A stretch of DNA of 64,000 bases from Trametes villosa. Taxonomy: Eukaryota > Basidiomycota > Agaricomycetes > Polyporales > Polyporaceae. Made by a program: the position numbers and the translations under genes. The notes under the pieces are model-generated. The model was not told the origin of the DNA. It was given only the letters and a program-made list of their open reading frames with translations, and ran no database searches. Positions 35,984 through 46,582 of this stretch are shown piece by piece. The DNA lies in contig PUDQ02000104.1 of the NCBI GenBank assembly GCA_002964805.2, positions 24,512-88,511 of the forward strand. The letters run 5' to 3'. Numbering within the stretch: the first letter of the stretch is position 1; every line of letters starts with the position of its first letter.

Positions 35984-36387
35984 GCTCGCGCCACGTCCGT
36001 GGGAGGGGTCTCGCGAGGCATGCGACCGTGCTTGCCAACCTGAGGCCGCCCTGGGCTGGGGATGGCTGATTGAGCTTGGACGGTGTACGGTAGGGTGATG
36101 AATAGACAGATACATTGCGTTCACGCGTTTTGCATACATCTGCGACGTCTGTGCGTTAAATCGACGGGGCGCGTGGGGGCATGCGCGCACGTATGACGAC
36201 GCGGGAGTTGTGGACGTGGAATGGACGCGCGCCTCGTGCATATGGCATGGCGTCCTGAGGCATCGTGATAACGATTTGCAAACTCCTCTCCCCACGGTGT
36301 ACACGCCCCACAACTTGCCCTCATGATCGTTGTATACAAAACCACGACTCGGCAACACTGGCGCTAGGAGCCTGCTGCCTGAACGAC
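35984..36387. other. intergenic between SDR-N and F4
   Basis: No gene is seen. Confidence 0.45.
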
Positions 36388-38341
36388 ATGGATGTGGCCC
36401 TTGCAGCGCCCGAAATTCAAACGACAGACCGGTTTTCATCGAGTAGCATCTCTCTGATCTGCGACCACCTACGATGCACCCTGGACTTCCCGACCCTGGT
36501 TGTGCTTGCAAGGACATCTCGTCTATCACACGGCCCGGTCCTCGATGCGATTTGGTACACCATTCCTTCCCTCGTTCCGCTTCTGTATACCCTTCCAACC
36601 GACCTGTGTTCCATCGTCGGTGGACCGCGATCTACGTTCACTACGATTGTGGGTGTAGTCTCATCCCCCACGGCCTTGCTTTATGAGATCTAAACCGTTA
36701 ACCTTACAGAAATTCACTCGACAGGCCGTCCCCGCAGATTTCAGTCGCTTCAGGACCTATGCCGCTCGAGTGGTCGAGATCAGAACGTTCTGTATGCACA
36801 GCGCCGACCGAGCGGGGCCGAGCGTTTTCCAGAACGTCTGGGATCAGCTCTGGGAGTACCACCAGCACGAATTCACATTCCCTCTGCTGCAGAAAATCGT
36901 TTACGGGTATGGCTCCAAGCTCGGGGTTCGCCGGTATCCGGTTTCTCTGGCAGTCGGCCCCAGCTTACGGACGGTTCGACTGGTTCGAATCACCGAAGAA
37001 GACATACCCAGCAGCCTCTGCGATCCGGAGTGGAAGCCGTACCAGACGACCGTGGAAATCGCCGCTCGTACACTCGAACGGCTCGCGTTATCACCGTCAC
37101 TGACAAACCTGCTAGTAAGAACCGATCGCCACAAACATCGGAGGTTCGAGCCCTTGGAGTACCTATCTGCCCCGTTTGCCACCGCGATCACCACACTCAG
37201 AAGCCTTACTACTCTCTCCATACCCGAGATACCACTGCTACCGCCCGCGCTTGATGGTTTGGCTTTGATCCCCTCCCTCGAATATGCCGACATACTCATC
37301 CGGTCAGGCGACTATGAATGGGACTACCGTCCCGTCGACACAGCCCCAGGCGCCACATCCTTTCCACATGTCCACAAACTACTGCTCCGATCGGATTCCT
37401 TCGACTGGTGCACTGCGCTCCTGAGCGCATTCGCCTTCCCCAAACTCGGATGCATCACCCTTTTGACCGAAGATATTGTACAAGCCCCTCTCTTCCGTCT
37501 CTTCAACACCGCCCTCGAAGTACGCTCCGCCCACTCTCGAGAGCAAATCCAGACCATTCACCTGAAGCTCGGCTGTCTCTCGAACCAGCCTCTCGCCGAG
37601 ACGCTCCCTGTCTACTCTAGCCACGACCTCCGCCCGCTCTTCGCGCTCCCCGCCCTCACGTCGCTGGACATTGGCGGACACTGCCACATCATTTTGGACG
37701 ACGACGCGCTCGGCGCCATCTCCTGTGCATGGCCCGAGCTGACATGGCTGATGCTCCAGCCCGCACGTCGCTCGAAGGACGCCCTCGTCTACCCGTTCGA
37801 AAATGCCGAGCGGCCCCGAGCGACACTCTCCGGCCTGCTCTCGATCGCAGAGCGCTGCACCGCGCTCACCTGTCTCGGACTGGTGCTCGATCTCACTGTG
37901 ATGCCGCCAACGAGAGAGCTACATCGTGCACTCGCCCGACTCGCCTCTCGCTCGAAGCCGAGCCACAGCCCGCTCCGCACGCTGTGCGTTGGCCGCTCGC
38001 CCCTCGGCGACCACCTCCGGCTCGCATCTGTCCTGTCCGCGTGGTTCCCCGCGCTCACCACCATCAAGGATACATGCGGAAAGCCGATAGTCCGCGAGGA
38101 GCGGGAGAAGGTTACAAGAACTGCTCTTCCGTTGGGACAATACCGTCAGATGCGCGGCTTCGACGATAAGACACACCGGAGGTGGCGGGAGGCCGCCGCG
38201 CTCTTGCCGCGCTTAGCGAAGATACGCGCGCAGGAGCATAGGTGGAAGGCGGGAGAGAGTGGGTTGCAGGACGCCCTTGATATGGCGGAAGATATGCACA
38301 CCGAGGACATAGAGATCGACGATGTATCGGAGGAATTGTAG
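36388..38341 (+). CDS. F4: F-box/leucine-rich protein, 630 aa
   Basis: Exons 36388-36648 and 36710-38341, with a 61 bp intron. The F-box-like exon has SSISLICDHLRC, LVVLARTSRLS and LDAIWYTIPSLVPLLYTLP. Exon 2 begins KFTRQAVPADF, then FRTYAARVVEI, FQNVWDQLWEY and VRRYPVSLAVGPSL. Leucine-rich units include LRSLTTLSIPEIPLLP, GHCHIILDDDAL and WPELTWLMLQPARRS, and the tail is acidic (DIEIDDVSEEL). Near-equal length, intron site and motifs make it the sister of F3. It is convergent with the last exon of SDR-O, about 260 bp apart. Confidence 0.9.
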
Positions 38342-38799
38342 CGCGGTGAGTGTCTCGCCTCGCGCGCTTTTCTGTTGCAGCTGAAGCCGTTGGAGGATAC
38401 TGTGGGCGAACAACTGGCATAGTTAATGGTTCAGCAAAGGACTGGCAGCGACTCGGGGACGCGATATGCGTGCTTCTAGCCCTCAACAGCGAGGGTCTGA
38501 GACGCGATTTGGGCAGCGATAAATTCAGATTCAATATATATGTAGTTTCCAAGCAGGGAAATTCATGCACCCTTCACCACGGTCGATATACGAGAGGTAG
38601 TATCTCACCAGGGGATGTGCTCCCCGTTGTAGCGGATATACCTGCCGCTGTCGGCCGCGGTCGCGGAGGTGACCACCTTAATGATGCCCGCGATGCTCTC
38701 CTTCGGCTCGAGTGGCGCATATTCGCCGCCCAGATCTAGCGAGCATGGAAAGAGTGCCTTAGGGGTCGGTGCCGCAAGCGTAGAGGGGTAGAACGACTT

Positions 38800-38804
38800 A
38801 CCAG
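38800..38804. repeat. copia target-site duplication, left copy
   Basis: ACCAG, repeated at 44008-44012; 5 bp is the usual size for copia elements. Confidence 0.85.
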
Positions 38805-39147
38805 TTTTGAAGGTGCTGCTGCGATGTCCCTAGAATCGAGTAGGGAGAAGACTCAGTCTCGCGGGCACAGGATGTGGCAAGAGCTATATTAGGCACCTAG
38901 AATCGAGTAGGGAGAAGACTAATATAATGTCAGTTACTTCTATCCGGATCCTAGGGTAATGGGGGAGTGCATACCTCAGTCTCGCGGGCACAGGATGTGG
39001 CAAGAGCTGAGGAGCGACGAGGAGAAAAACGAGAGGTGAGGGCGGCGAGCGCGATTACGTAAGGTAAGGAAGCGCCGACCTGCCGAAAGCAGAAGTAAGC
39101 CTCAACGAATGTCGAGGCCGATGAAACGAACGTATAGTACTTCAACA
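38805..39147 (-). repeat. copia 3' LTR
   Basis: 343 bp. It carries two pairs of internal direct repeats: 25 bp at 38829-38853 and 38896-38920, and 34 bp at 38852-38885 and 38975-39008. Confidence 0.95.
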
Positions 39148-39156
39148 CGCCCACTC
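39148..39156 (-). other. possible polypurine tract
   Basis: GAGTGGGCG on the coding strand directly before the 3' LTR; short and interrupted, so only tentative. Confidence 0.35.
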
Positions 39157-39191
39157 AGCGGCGGAGACATATGTAATGTACCGTAACACGT

Positions 39192-42100
39192 CTAAGACAA
39201 ACCTAAGGAAGATGTAAAGTAAGCGTGCTTCTCACGCGAGAGGGCCTTCGTCAAGACGTCCGCGGTCTGGTCACCGGTCGGGACGTAGTCGATGTCGAGC
39301 GTGCCGCGCTCGAGCTCGTCGCGAATGAAGTGGTGGCGCACGGCGATGTGCTTCGTGCGGTCATGGAAGGAGGCGTTCTTGGCGAGCGCCATCGCCGACT
39401 GGTTGTCGACGAGAATGAGAGGCGTCGAGGTGCCGCGGCCGGCGACGCGCGTGACGGGAGAGTCGAGGTCGTTGAGGAGGGTGGTGAGCCAAAGCGCCTC
39501 CTTGGCGGCGGACGCGAGCGCGACGTACTCCGCCTCAGTGCTCGACTGAGCGATCGACTGTTGCTTGCGAGAGCACCAGCTAATCGAGCCCCCAGCGAGT
39601 AAGAAGACGTGGCCGCTGGTGGAGCGGCGGTCGTGCCGGTCTCCTGCCCAGTCGGCGTCGGAGTACCCGAGGGGCGTGAGGGTGTCGTCCGTGGCGTCGC
39701 GGTTGAACGTCAGACGCAGCTCGGATGAGCCGCGCAGGTACCGAAACACGCGCATGAGCGCATTCCAGTGCTCCGCGCCAGGGGTCGCCGCGTGCTTGCT
39801 GAGGGTGCCGACCGCGAACGCAATGTCCGGGCGCGTCCCGAGCATGCCGTACATGAGGGAACCGAGCGCGCTTTGGTACAGCTGCGGCTCGATCTCCGGC
39901 TCAGTAAGCTTCTCGAGCTTGAGGTTCGCCTCCATCGGGGTGCTGACGGCGCGTGCGGTGGCCATGCCGTGGCGTTCGAGGATGTCCTCGATGTAGCGCG
40001 CCTGCGAGATGGTGAGCGTCCCGCGCGCACGATCGCGCTTGACTTCCATCCCGAGGATCCAGCGTGCGGGGCCGAGGTCCGTCATCTCGAAGCGAGACCC
40101 GAGCGTCGCCTTGAGCGCGTCGATGGACGCGCGGCTGTTCCCAACGATGAGCATGTCATCGACGTAGAGGGCGATGACGAGGAGGATGCCGTCTTCGTAC
40201 TTGGTGAAGAGGCTGTGGTCGGCGTCGCTGCGTCGGAAGCCAAGGGACTCGAACTCGCCGCGGATTTTCTTGTACCACTCACGGCTCGCCTGTTTGAGAC
40301 CGTAGAGCGACTTCTTCAGGCGCCAGACGTGCCCGGGCGTGCAGGGCGCACCGGTCGGGGCGGCCATGAAGATCTCCTCGTCGAGATCGCCGTTCAGGAA
40401 CGCCGATTTGACGTCCATCTGGTCGAGCTCGAGGTCGAAGAGGGCGGCCATGGCGAGGATTGTCCGGATGGACGCGAACTTCGAGACGGGCGCGAAGGTG
40501 TCGGAGTAGTCGATGCCTTCGACTTGAGTGAACCCTTTTGCGACAAGGCGGGCCTTGTACCGCTCGATGGAGCCGTCGGGGCCGCGCTTGACCTTGAACA
40601 CCCACTTGCAGCCGACGACCTTGCGGCCGCGCGGCTTCTCGACCTCGTCGTAGAGCTCTGCTTTGGCGAAAGCGAGAAGCTCTTCGGCGCAGGCGGCCTT
40701 CCACATGTCCGCGTCGGGGCGGGACATGGCCTCCTCGTACGACTGCGGCTCGTCGCTGAGCGTCGTCGCACGGTTCGCATGCTCGTCGCTCACCAGAGCG
40801 AGAGCGTCCTCGACTGCGGCTTCATCCGTCTCGCTGTCCTCATCCCTCCCCTCGACGTGTGCGTCGGGCAAAACAGCGGCCGCGCGTTTGCGGTTGTACG
40901 ATGACACCTTGAAGATAGGGTCATCGTCGCGAGGGGGCGGGCGTCGTGGACGAGTGGAGCGTCGCACAACAGGGAGAAGCGGGGGCGCCGGAGGCGGCGT
41001 CGGGTCGCGGTGCGGAGGAGCGTGTTGCTCGGGGACAGGATCACGTGGAAGGACACCAGAGGGGGCGACTGCAGGGTGTCCCTCCCCTTCATCCGGGACG
41101 TCTTCGACGGTGACCCGGAATGAGGGCGAAGCGGCGGACTCGGGCGGCGGTGCGGGCGCAGGAGGTGCAGGAATGGCCTCCACGTCAACGGTGACGCGAT
41201 GCGCAGGCGCGGTGGGTTCTCCCTCGTCGAAGACCACGTCGCGCGACTCATAGATGCGCCCACTCGAGCGATGCAAGAGCCGATAGGACCGCTTGCTCGC
41301 CGACCAGCCGAGGAGAACGCACTCCTGCGACTTCGGATCGAGCTTGCGGCGCTTCTCGTCGGGGACGTGAACGACGGCCTTGCAGCCGAACGGGCGGATG
41401 TGCGCCACGGACGGCTTGTTGCCTGTGAACGCCTCGTGCGGGGTGATGTCGCTGTCGCCGACACGGGACGGTGTCCGGTTGAGGATGTGGATGGCGTAGA
41501 GGCAGGCTTCGCCCCAGTACGTGTTCGGAAGCCCCGACTCCTGGAGCATCGTCCGAGCCATCTCCATGACGGTGCGGTTGGCGCGCTCCGCGACCCCGTT
41601 CTCTTGAGGCGTGTACGCATTTGTCAGCTCGTGGTGGATGCCGCGCTCTCGGAGGAACGAGTCGAGTTCGTCGTTGACGTACTCGCCACCGCCGTCCGTG
41701 CGGAGGATGTTGAATGTCTCGCCTGTGACCACCTCGCTGCGTGCGATGTAGTCCTTGAGTGCGCGCGTCTGGTCCGACTTGAGGCGTAAGAGGTCGCCTG
41801 AGAAGTGGCGGGTCTTGCCCTCGACGCACAGGCTAAGGTACTTGTAGCCTTCGGGTGTCGCCGTCTGCATCGGGCCTTGGAGGTCGGCGTGCGTCCGGTA
41901 GTTGACACGAGGATATTCGGCGGACGTCTCCTTGGAGATCGCGTCGCGCGTCTGCTTGCCAAGCAGACACGGCGAGCACGGAGCCTCAGGCCGCTTGCGC
42001 GAGCCAATGAGGTCCATGCCCTTGACCATCCCGCTTCGAACCATCCGGAAGACGGCGTCGAAGTTGATGTGGCCAAGGCGGCGATGCCAGGTTGTTGCGT

Positions 42101-43580
42101 CCGCGCGCGACTTCCGTGAGCCATTGGCGACGAGTGCGTGGAGGTCGGGCGTTGGGCCCGGGTCGATCGGACCGTGCTGGGTCTCGACGAGCGTGACGTA
42201 CGCGCGTTCTTCACCAGCGAGGGGCTCTGCGTGGAGGATGTACAAGCCCTCGTGCTCTGAGGCCGTCGCGACGCGGTTGCCGGCGGAGTCGAGAATTGAG
42301 CAGCCGCCGAGCTCGAAGTTGACGGTGTAGCCTCGGTGCACGAAGTGGGAGACCGAGAGGAGGTTCCCGTTGAGGTCCGGGACGTAGTAGACGCCTGGGA
42401 CGATGGCGGTCTCGCGTTCGTCGCCGCGTTTAAGGCGGAGCGAGACGCTGCCGATGCCGGTCGCGAGGATGTACCGTTCGTCGCCAAGCCAGACGCGCTT
42501 CGGGGAGTCGAGCGCCTTGAACGACACGAACCAGTCGCGTTGCGAGCTCATGGGCGATGACGCGCCGGAGTCGACGAGCCACTGCAGCTGGCGGGGCTGT
42601 CCGTCGAGCGCGTTCGCGACGAATAGACGGATGGTCTCGTCGCCGTGGAGGATGGTCGAGTCGACCGTTGCGACCTTTGCGACGAGATCGCCGGCCTTCT
42701 CCTTGACCTCCTTCGCAATGGCGGCGGAGGCTTGCTCGGCCTTGAGCTTTCGGCACTCGTCTCTCGTGTGTCCGGGCTTCTGGCAATGCGCGCACTTCGG
42801 TTTGCCGGGCTTCGAAGTCGTCTTGGCCTTCGGCGGCTTCGAGTTCCCCTTCTTCTGAGATGTTCTGGCGAGGAACGCAGACTGGGGGCCGGCGTGTTCC
42901 TTCCGACTCCGTTCCTCGTTGAGGACTTGAGAAATGACGGTGTCGGTCGAGAGAGTGGCGGAGGTGGACATGAGGATAGTGCGGAGTGTGCTGTACGAGG
43001 CCGGGAGTGACGTGACCATGGCAATGGCGACGAGAGAGTCGTCGAGTGACTGTCCGAGTTGCTCGAGCAGCCGAGCCTTGAGCTGCATGGCGTCGAGCTG
43101 GGTCTCGAGCGAGTCGTCATCGGAGAGCGTACCACGGAAGAGCTCCCCGATGAGCGTTGCGATCGTCTGCTTCCCCTTCCCTTCGTATCTCGACAGGAGC
43201 TTGTCCCATGCTTCGGCGGAAGTCTTCGCGAGCATGACGCTACTAAGAGGGGCGTCGTCGAGGGTGAGGCTGATCTGGAGCTTCGCGAGGTGATCGCGCT
43301 CCATCCACGAGAAGACGGCCTTCGTGTCGGACTCGCCGGGGCAGAGCTCGGTCTTGTTGACGATCCCCCAGAGCTTGCGCGTCTGGAGAATCATCTGCAG
43401 TCGAAACTTCCACATCGGGAAGTTGCTGCCGTCGTCCTTGAGGTTCGCGATGTCGAATAGGCGGTTCGACTGCGCCGTAGGGAGCGACGAGAGCAGGTCC
43501 TGCGAGCCGGGCGTGGTCGACGAGGTTTCGGCCGCCTGCGGGTCGGGCTGAGGCTGACCAGTGGAGGTGGGGGAAGTCAT
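39192..43580 (-). CDS. copia gag-pol polyprotein, 1462 aa
   Basis: A single frame encodes all domains in copia order. The Gag core is at about 40-230 and the CCHC knuckle at 263-276 (CAHCQKPGHTRDEC). The protease active site is DSGA at 337-340. The pre-integrase zinc region follows (WHRRLGHINF, CSPCLLGKQ). The integrase has its DDE residues at about Asp566, Asp629 and Glu665 (HADLQGP, RTDGGGEY, NGVAER). Reverse transcriptase is at about 985-1200 with YVDD at 1139-1142, and RNase H is at about 1305-1440 (YSDADWAGD, SSTEAEYVAL). Integrase before reverse transcriptase is the Pseudoviridae (copia) order. No stop, frameshift or visible active-site change is seen. Confidence 0.97.
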   Translation of the reverse strand: MTSPTSTGQPQPDPQAAETSSTTPGSQDLLSSLPTAQSNRLFDIANLKDDGSNFPMWKFRLQMILQTRKLWGIVNKTELCPGESDTKAVFSWMERDHLAKLQISLTLDDAPLSSVMLAKTSAEAWDKLLSRYEGKGKQTIATLIGELFRGTLSDDDSLETQLDAMQLKARLLEQLGQSLDDSLVAIAMVTSLPASYSTLRTILMSTSATLSTDTVISQVLNEERSRKEHAGPQSAFLARTSQKKGNSKPPKAKTTSKPGKPKCAHCQKPGHTRDECRKLKAEQASAAIAKEVKEKAGDLVAKVATVDSTILHGDETIRLFVANALDGQPRQLQWLVDSGASSPMSSQRDWFVSFKALDSPKRVWLGDERYILATGIGSVSLRLKRGDERETAIVPGVYYVPDLNGNLLSVSHFVHRGYTVNFELGGCSILDSAGNRVATASEHEGLYILHAEPLAGEERAYVTLVETQHGPIDPGPTPDLHALVANGSRKSRADATTWHRRLGHINFDAVFRMVRSGMVKGMDLIGSRKRPEAPCSPCLLGKQTRDAISKETSAEYPRVNYRTHADLQGPMQTATPEGYKYLSLCVEGKTRHFSGDLLRLKSDQTRALKDYIARSEVVTGETFNILRTDGGGEYVNDELDSFLRERGIHHELTNAYTPQENGVAERANRTVMEMARTMLQESGLPNTYWGEACLYAIHILNRTPSRVGDSDITPHEAFTGNKPSVAHIRPFGCKAVVHVPDEKRRKLDPKSQECVLLGWSASKRSYRLLHRSSGRIYESRDVVFDEGEPTAPAHRVTVDVEAIPAPPAPAPPPESAASPSFRVTVEDVPDEGEGHPAVAPSGVLPRDPVPEQHAPPHRDPTPPPAPPLLPVVRRSTRPRRPPPRDDDPIFKVSSYNRKRAAAVLPDAHVEGRDEDSETDEAAVEDALALVSDEHANRATTLSDEPQSYEEAMSRPDADMWKAACAEELLAFAKAELYDEVEKPRGRKVVGCKWVFKVKRGPDGSIERYKARLVAKGFTQVEGIDYSDTFAPVSKFASIRTILAMAALFDLELDQMDVKSAFLNGDLDEEIFMAAPTGAPCTPGHVWRLKKSLYGLKQASREWYKKIRGEFESLGFRRSDADHSLFTKYEDGILLVIALYVDDMLIVGNSRASIDALKATLGSRFEMTDLGPARWILGMEVKRDRARGTLTISQARYIEDILERHGMATARAVSTPMEANLKLEKLTEPEIEPQLYQSALGSLMYGMLGTRPDIAFAVGTLSKHAATPGAEHWNALMRVFRYLRGSSELRLTFNRDATDDTLTPLGYSDADWAGDRHDRRSTSGHVFLLAGGSISWCSRKQQSIAQSSTEAEYVALASAAKEALWLTTLLNDLDSPVTRVAGRGTSTPLILVDNQSAMALAKNASFHDRTKHIAVRHHFIRDELERGTLDIDYVPTGDQTADVLTKALSREKHAYFTSSLGLS

Positions 43581-43648
43581 TGTGGTGTGACGACGTTGAG
43601 CAAGTTTTGATCGGGTGAAAACTTCTGAATCTTCTGCTAGAGCGACCT

Positions 43649-43664
43649 AGCAGGGCTCATAACC
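43649..43664 (-). other. primer binding site, half initiator-Met tRNA type
   Basis: The 16 bases next to the 5' LTR read AGCAGGGCTCATAACC on the plus strand. This is the anticodon-arm sequence of a fungal initiator methionine tRNA, so the element RNA is complementary to it. The pairing would end at about tRNA nucleotide 39, as in Drosophila copia, which is primed by a 39-nt half tRNA. The tRNA match is from memory of the yeast sequence. Confidence 0.75.
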
Positions 43665-44007
43665 TTTTGAAGGTGCTGCTGCGATGTCCCTAGAATCGAG
43701 TAGGGAGAAGACTCAGTCTCGCGGGCACAGGATGTGGCAAGAGCTATATTAGGCACCTAGAATCGAGTAGGGAGAAGACTAATATAATGTCAGTTACTTC
43801 TATCCGGATCCTAGGGTAATGGGGGAGTGCATACCTCAGTCTCGCGGGCACAGGATGTGGCAAGAGCTGAGGAGCGACGAGGAGAAAAACGAGAGGTGAG
43901 GGCGGCGAGCGCGATTACGTAAGGTAAGGAAGCGCCGACCTGCCGAAAGCAGAAGTAAGCCTCAACGAATGTCGAGGCCGATGAAACGAATGTATAGTAC
44001 TTCAACA
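43665..44007 (-). repeat. copia 5' LTR
   Basis: 343 bp, one base different from the 3' LTR; it follows the exon-4 donor GT of SDR-O directly. Confidence 0.95.
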
Positions 44008-44012
44008 ACCAG
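44008..44012. repeat. copia target-site duplication, right copy
   Basis: ACCAG; on the minus strand CTGGT, which includes the last exon base and donor GT of SDR-O intron 4. Confidence 0.85.
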
Positions 44013-44864
44013 TCTTGACCCATCCAGGGCAGAGCGTGATCGTGATGAGATCCGGCTTCTCCAGCTTCTGCTTGTACGTCTGCAAATCAAGGACATCCGT
44101 CAGCGCCGTCTGTATAGACGCGACAAGATATGAGTATGGGTACGCACGAGCATGTTCAGCGCGGCCTTGCTGATCGCATACGAGGTCGACATGGAGCCGG
44201 CCGCGTCCGCGCTCGCGATGCTCCCGAGCGTGCTCGTCACGTTCACAATCTTCTTCGCGTGGCCCTTCTCAAGGAACGGCAGCGCGACCTGCGAGACGAG
44301 CGCGGGCCCGACCGTGTTCGTCCTCAGAATGTCGAGCAGCACCTCCGGGTTGAGCGTGAACGCCGTGTCCTGCACCAACTATGATGCGAATCACGACTTG
44401 TCAGCCCCAGACAACACGTATGCAGCCCGTAGGGTGATACGCACGATGCCTGCGTTGTTGACGAGGTAGTCGAGGCCGGTAGAGCCGAGGATTGGCTCGA
44501 GGGCCTTCGGGAGGGCGCGGACGCTCGCGAAGTCGCTCACGTCGAGCGGGACGACGTGCAGCGTGCCTTTCGCGGTTCCAGTCAGCGCGTTGAGCTTGTC
44601 TGCCTTTGCCGGAGTACGGCAGGCTGCGACGACGAGGTTGCTCGGGGACTCGAGGAGCTGCGTGACGAGCTCGAGGCCGAGGCCGCGAGATGCCCTGCAT
44701 ACTAGTGTAAGCGAGTGGGTGGACGAAAGAAAAGGCGAGGGAGCTCACCCGGTAACGAGCCAGGTCGTCTGAGGAGTAGGTGATGCCATGAGGGTAGTTG
44801 TTTAAGGTGTTTGCGAAGCAGAAGAGAGGTTGTGTATGCCGGTGGTTGCTGAACTAGGGCGAGA

Positions 44865-44870
44865 TTTATA
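44865..44870 (-). promoter_or_regulatory. TATA box of SDR-O
   Basis: TATAAATC on the minus strand, 81 bp before the ATG. Confidence 0.5.
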
Positions 44871-46517
44871 CAGGAGCGGCAGGAAACTCATGGCTCGGGC
44901 CCGGACTCGGGTTCGCGAGAGCCGAAGTACGTGTGCGGTTCCCTCATACTCGGCACTCGAGGGAGTGACGTGCATCAGTCGCTCTTAGGATGGTCCTTGG
45001 TCAGCCTCAAGTCAGCGTCGCGCTGCGACCAGGGGCCGTTCCTAGGTGAAGACGAAGGATATCATCGCGGGTTTGATGGGCAGTTATCTGCTATCACCCG
45101 CTGTCAACAGGAATCAGCGAGGCAACCTGCTCTCCGCCAAGGAGAAATCGCTCTCAGGCTACTGCTAACAGATGAACACTGTCAGTACGACGATACGTGG
45201 TCTTTGAATGCTTGAAGGCAGGGCCGTACCATCGACGGAAGTTCAGCGGGGTGTCACCATACCATGGTTCTATCGGAAAAATCGCCTGGTTTGCCCGAAA
45301 TCGATTGCAGGGGTATGGCAGTCGTAGCTGAGTCGCTCTCACCTGGACACAAGACATCAGCAGAGAGATGGAGCCCGGCATAGGACCCCCGTCAGTCGAG
45401 AGCGAGCTTTCGCTGATCCGGTCGACCATAGAAGATCCAGGCATCTTCGGAAGTAAGTATTGTGATATCAGCGCATTCAGCCTCATTCCGAGTGTTCCAT
45501 ATCCTTCTAGACAAGTTTTTCAGTCTCTCTTCACACTGACGTGATCTCAATGCGGTGAGCGAGTCACGGTGAGTGTATGCCATGCGCGGCCGGCGCCATG
45601 ACTCGGATTGCGTAGCGTGTTGACACTAGAACACAAATTCCGGCGATATGAAGGAGTATCAATTGCGGGTGATAGCGTGTGAGGCGGTCTGTGGGGAAGA
45701 GGATATAGACGTTGCGGTGAAGCCAGTACTTGTCGTCGCCGTAGTATCTTGCAGGTCGACGTCAAGTTGAGAGCGATGAGAGGGGCAGTAGTAGCGGTGG
45801 CAGTGTCGGGACTCGGGCAAAGTCGGAGGCGCTCCTAAGCGCCCGCGTCGATCTTACCACCACCTCCTTCTTGCACACCCCGACGTTCCAACACACGTAC
45901 ACCATGATCTCGCTGAATTTGTCCGCGATTCACTCAGCAGACTGGTAGGCCAAGCGCGGAAGAAGTCATAAGATCGTGCCGCTCGCCTTCCCAGTCGTCA
46001 AGCGCGTGTGAACTTGAGAGGTTGTCTCTCCAGTGATGCCAACGGTGAGTGTCAATCTGCTACGGCCGAGACTAGTATGTGCGAGTACTGAACTGCTATG
46101 GCCGATGTTGTATAGTGAAATCAGTGCTCTCACACAGGCGTAGTCGCCCCGGTGAACGTTGCCGTCAATCCTCTGGCAATTTAGCCGGCTCAAGCTGTGC
46201 GAAGCCCTGGGACCCGGGCCATCCATGAGCGCATTCGCGCCTTTACGTCTACTAGGCGTTCTCCTGGCTCTCAGGACAGGGAAATACTCAGCACGACAGC
46301 ATCGCTCAGGATATCGCGCGCCGCGCGGGACCGGAAAACGTCCCATGTCGTTATATGACCCGTGTTGTTTCTCAGAGCTCACACGCACACCGCACATACA
46401 TGGGTCACAACAACCGCAGATCGATGCTAGAGCGCACTGGAGCTGTGGCAGGATCTCGGAGAAGTGGATCTCGCAACGTCTTCGCCGATAGCAGCTTCGC
46501 CAACCAGACCGCCGCCA
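44871..46517. other. spacer between divergent SDR-O and SDR-P
   Basis: No gene is supported in 1.65 kb. Several minus-strand frames at 45.1-45.8 kb show no motif I know. Confidence 0.5.
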
Positions 46518-46523
46518 TATAAA
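46518..46523 (+). promoter_or_regulatory. TATA box of SDR-P
   Basis: TATAAAGCC, 65 bp before the ATG. Confidence 0.5.
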
Positions 46524-46582
46524 GCCACCCGTAGGTAGGTTCGTTGCTTAACGGTTAAGGACATCCCTTAACAACAGCAGCT

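Larger units (their letters stand above)
38805..44007 (-). mobile_element. complete Ty1/copia LTR retrotransposon, 5.2 kb
   Basis: Two 343 bp LTRs (38805-39147 and 43665-44007) differ at one base (C at 39131, T at 43991). They enclose a primer binding site, one uninterrupted 1462-codon gag-pol frame and a short purine-rich stretch next to the 3' LTR. A 5 bp target duplication (ACCAG) flanks it. On the coding strand the LTR begins TGTTGAAG and ends CCTTCAAAA. All parts needed for transposition are present, so it is young and may be active. It sits in intron 4 of SDR-O. Confidence 0.95.
38605..44789 (-). pseudogene. SDR-O: SDR gene split by a copia insertion in intron 4
   Basis: Minus-strand exons are 44749-44789, 44445-44694, 44148-44378 and 44010-44079, then the retrotransposon, then exon 5 at 38605-38735. 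The five exons still make one open 240 aa frame: MASPTPQTTWLVTG, SRGLG, NNAGI, LRTNTVGP, NVTSTLGS, SYAISKAAL, LGGEYAPLEP and GEHIPW. No stop or frameshift is seen, so the gene was intact when hit. The original intron 4 was about 66 bp with donor GTAAGT. It is now 5.3 kb, and exon 4 is followed by GTTGTT because the element sits directly after the GT. A normal transcript is unlikely. The element has the same orientation as the gene, so its own signals would act on the transcript. Confidence 0.85.

Noticed and set aside
39768..43010. Long open frames on the plus strand inside the copia element.
   Set aside because: They are antisense shadows of the gag-pol frame caused by its GC-rich third positions; no domain is seen in them.
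45154..45765. Overlapping minus-strand frames suggestive of a degenerate gene.
   Set aside because: No domain, no splice-linked frame and no similarity to the SDR or F-box families could be seen.
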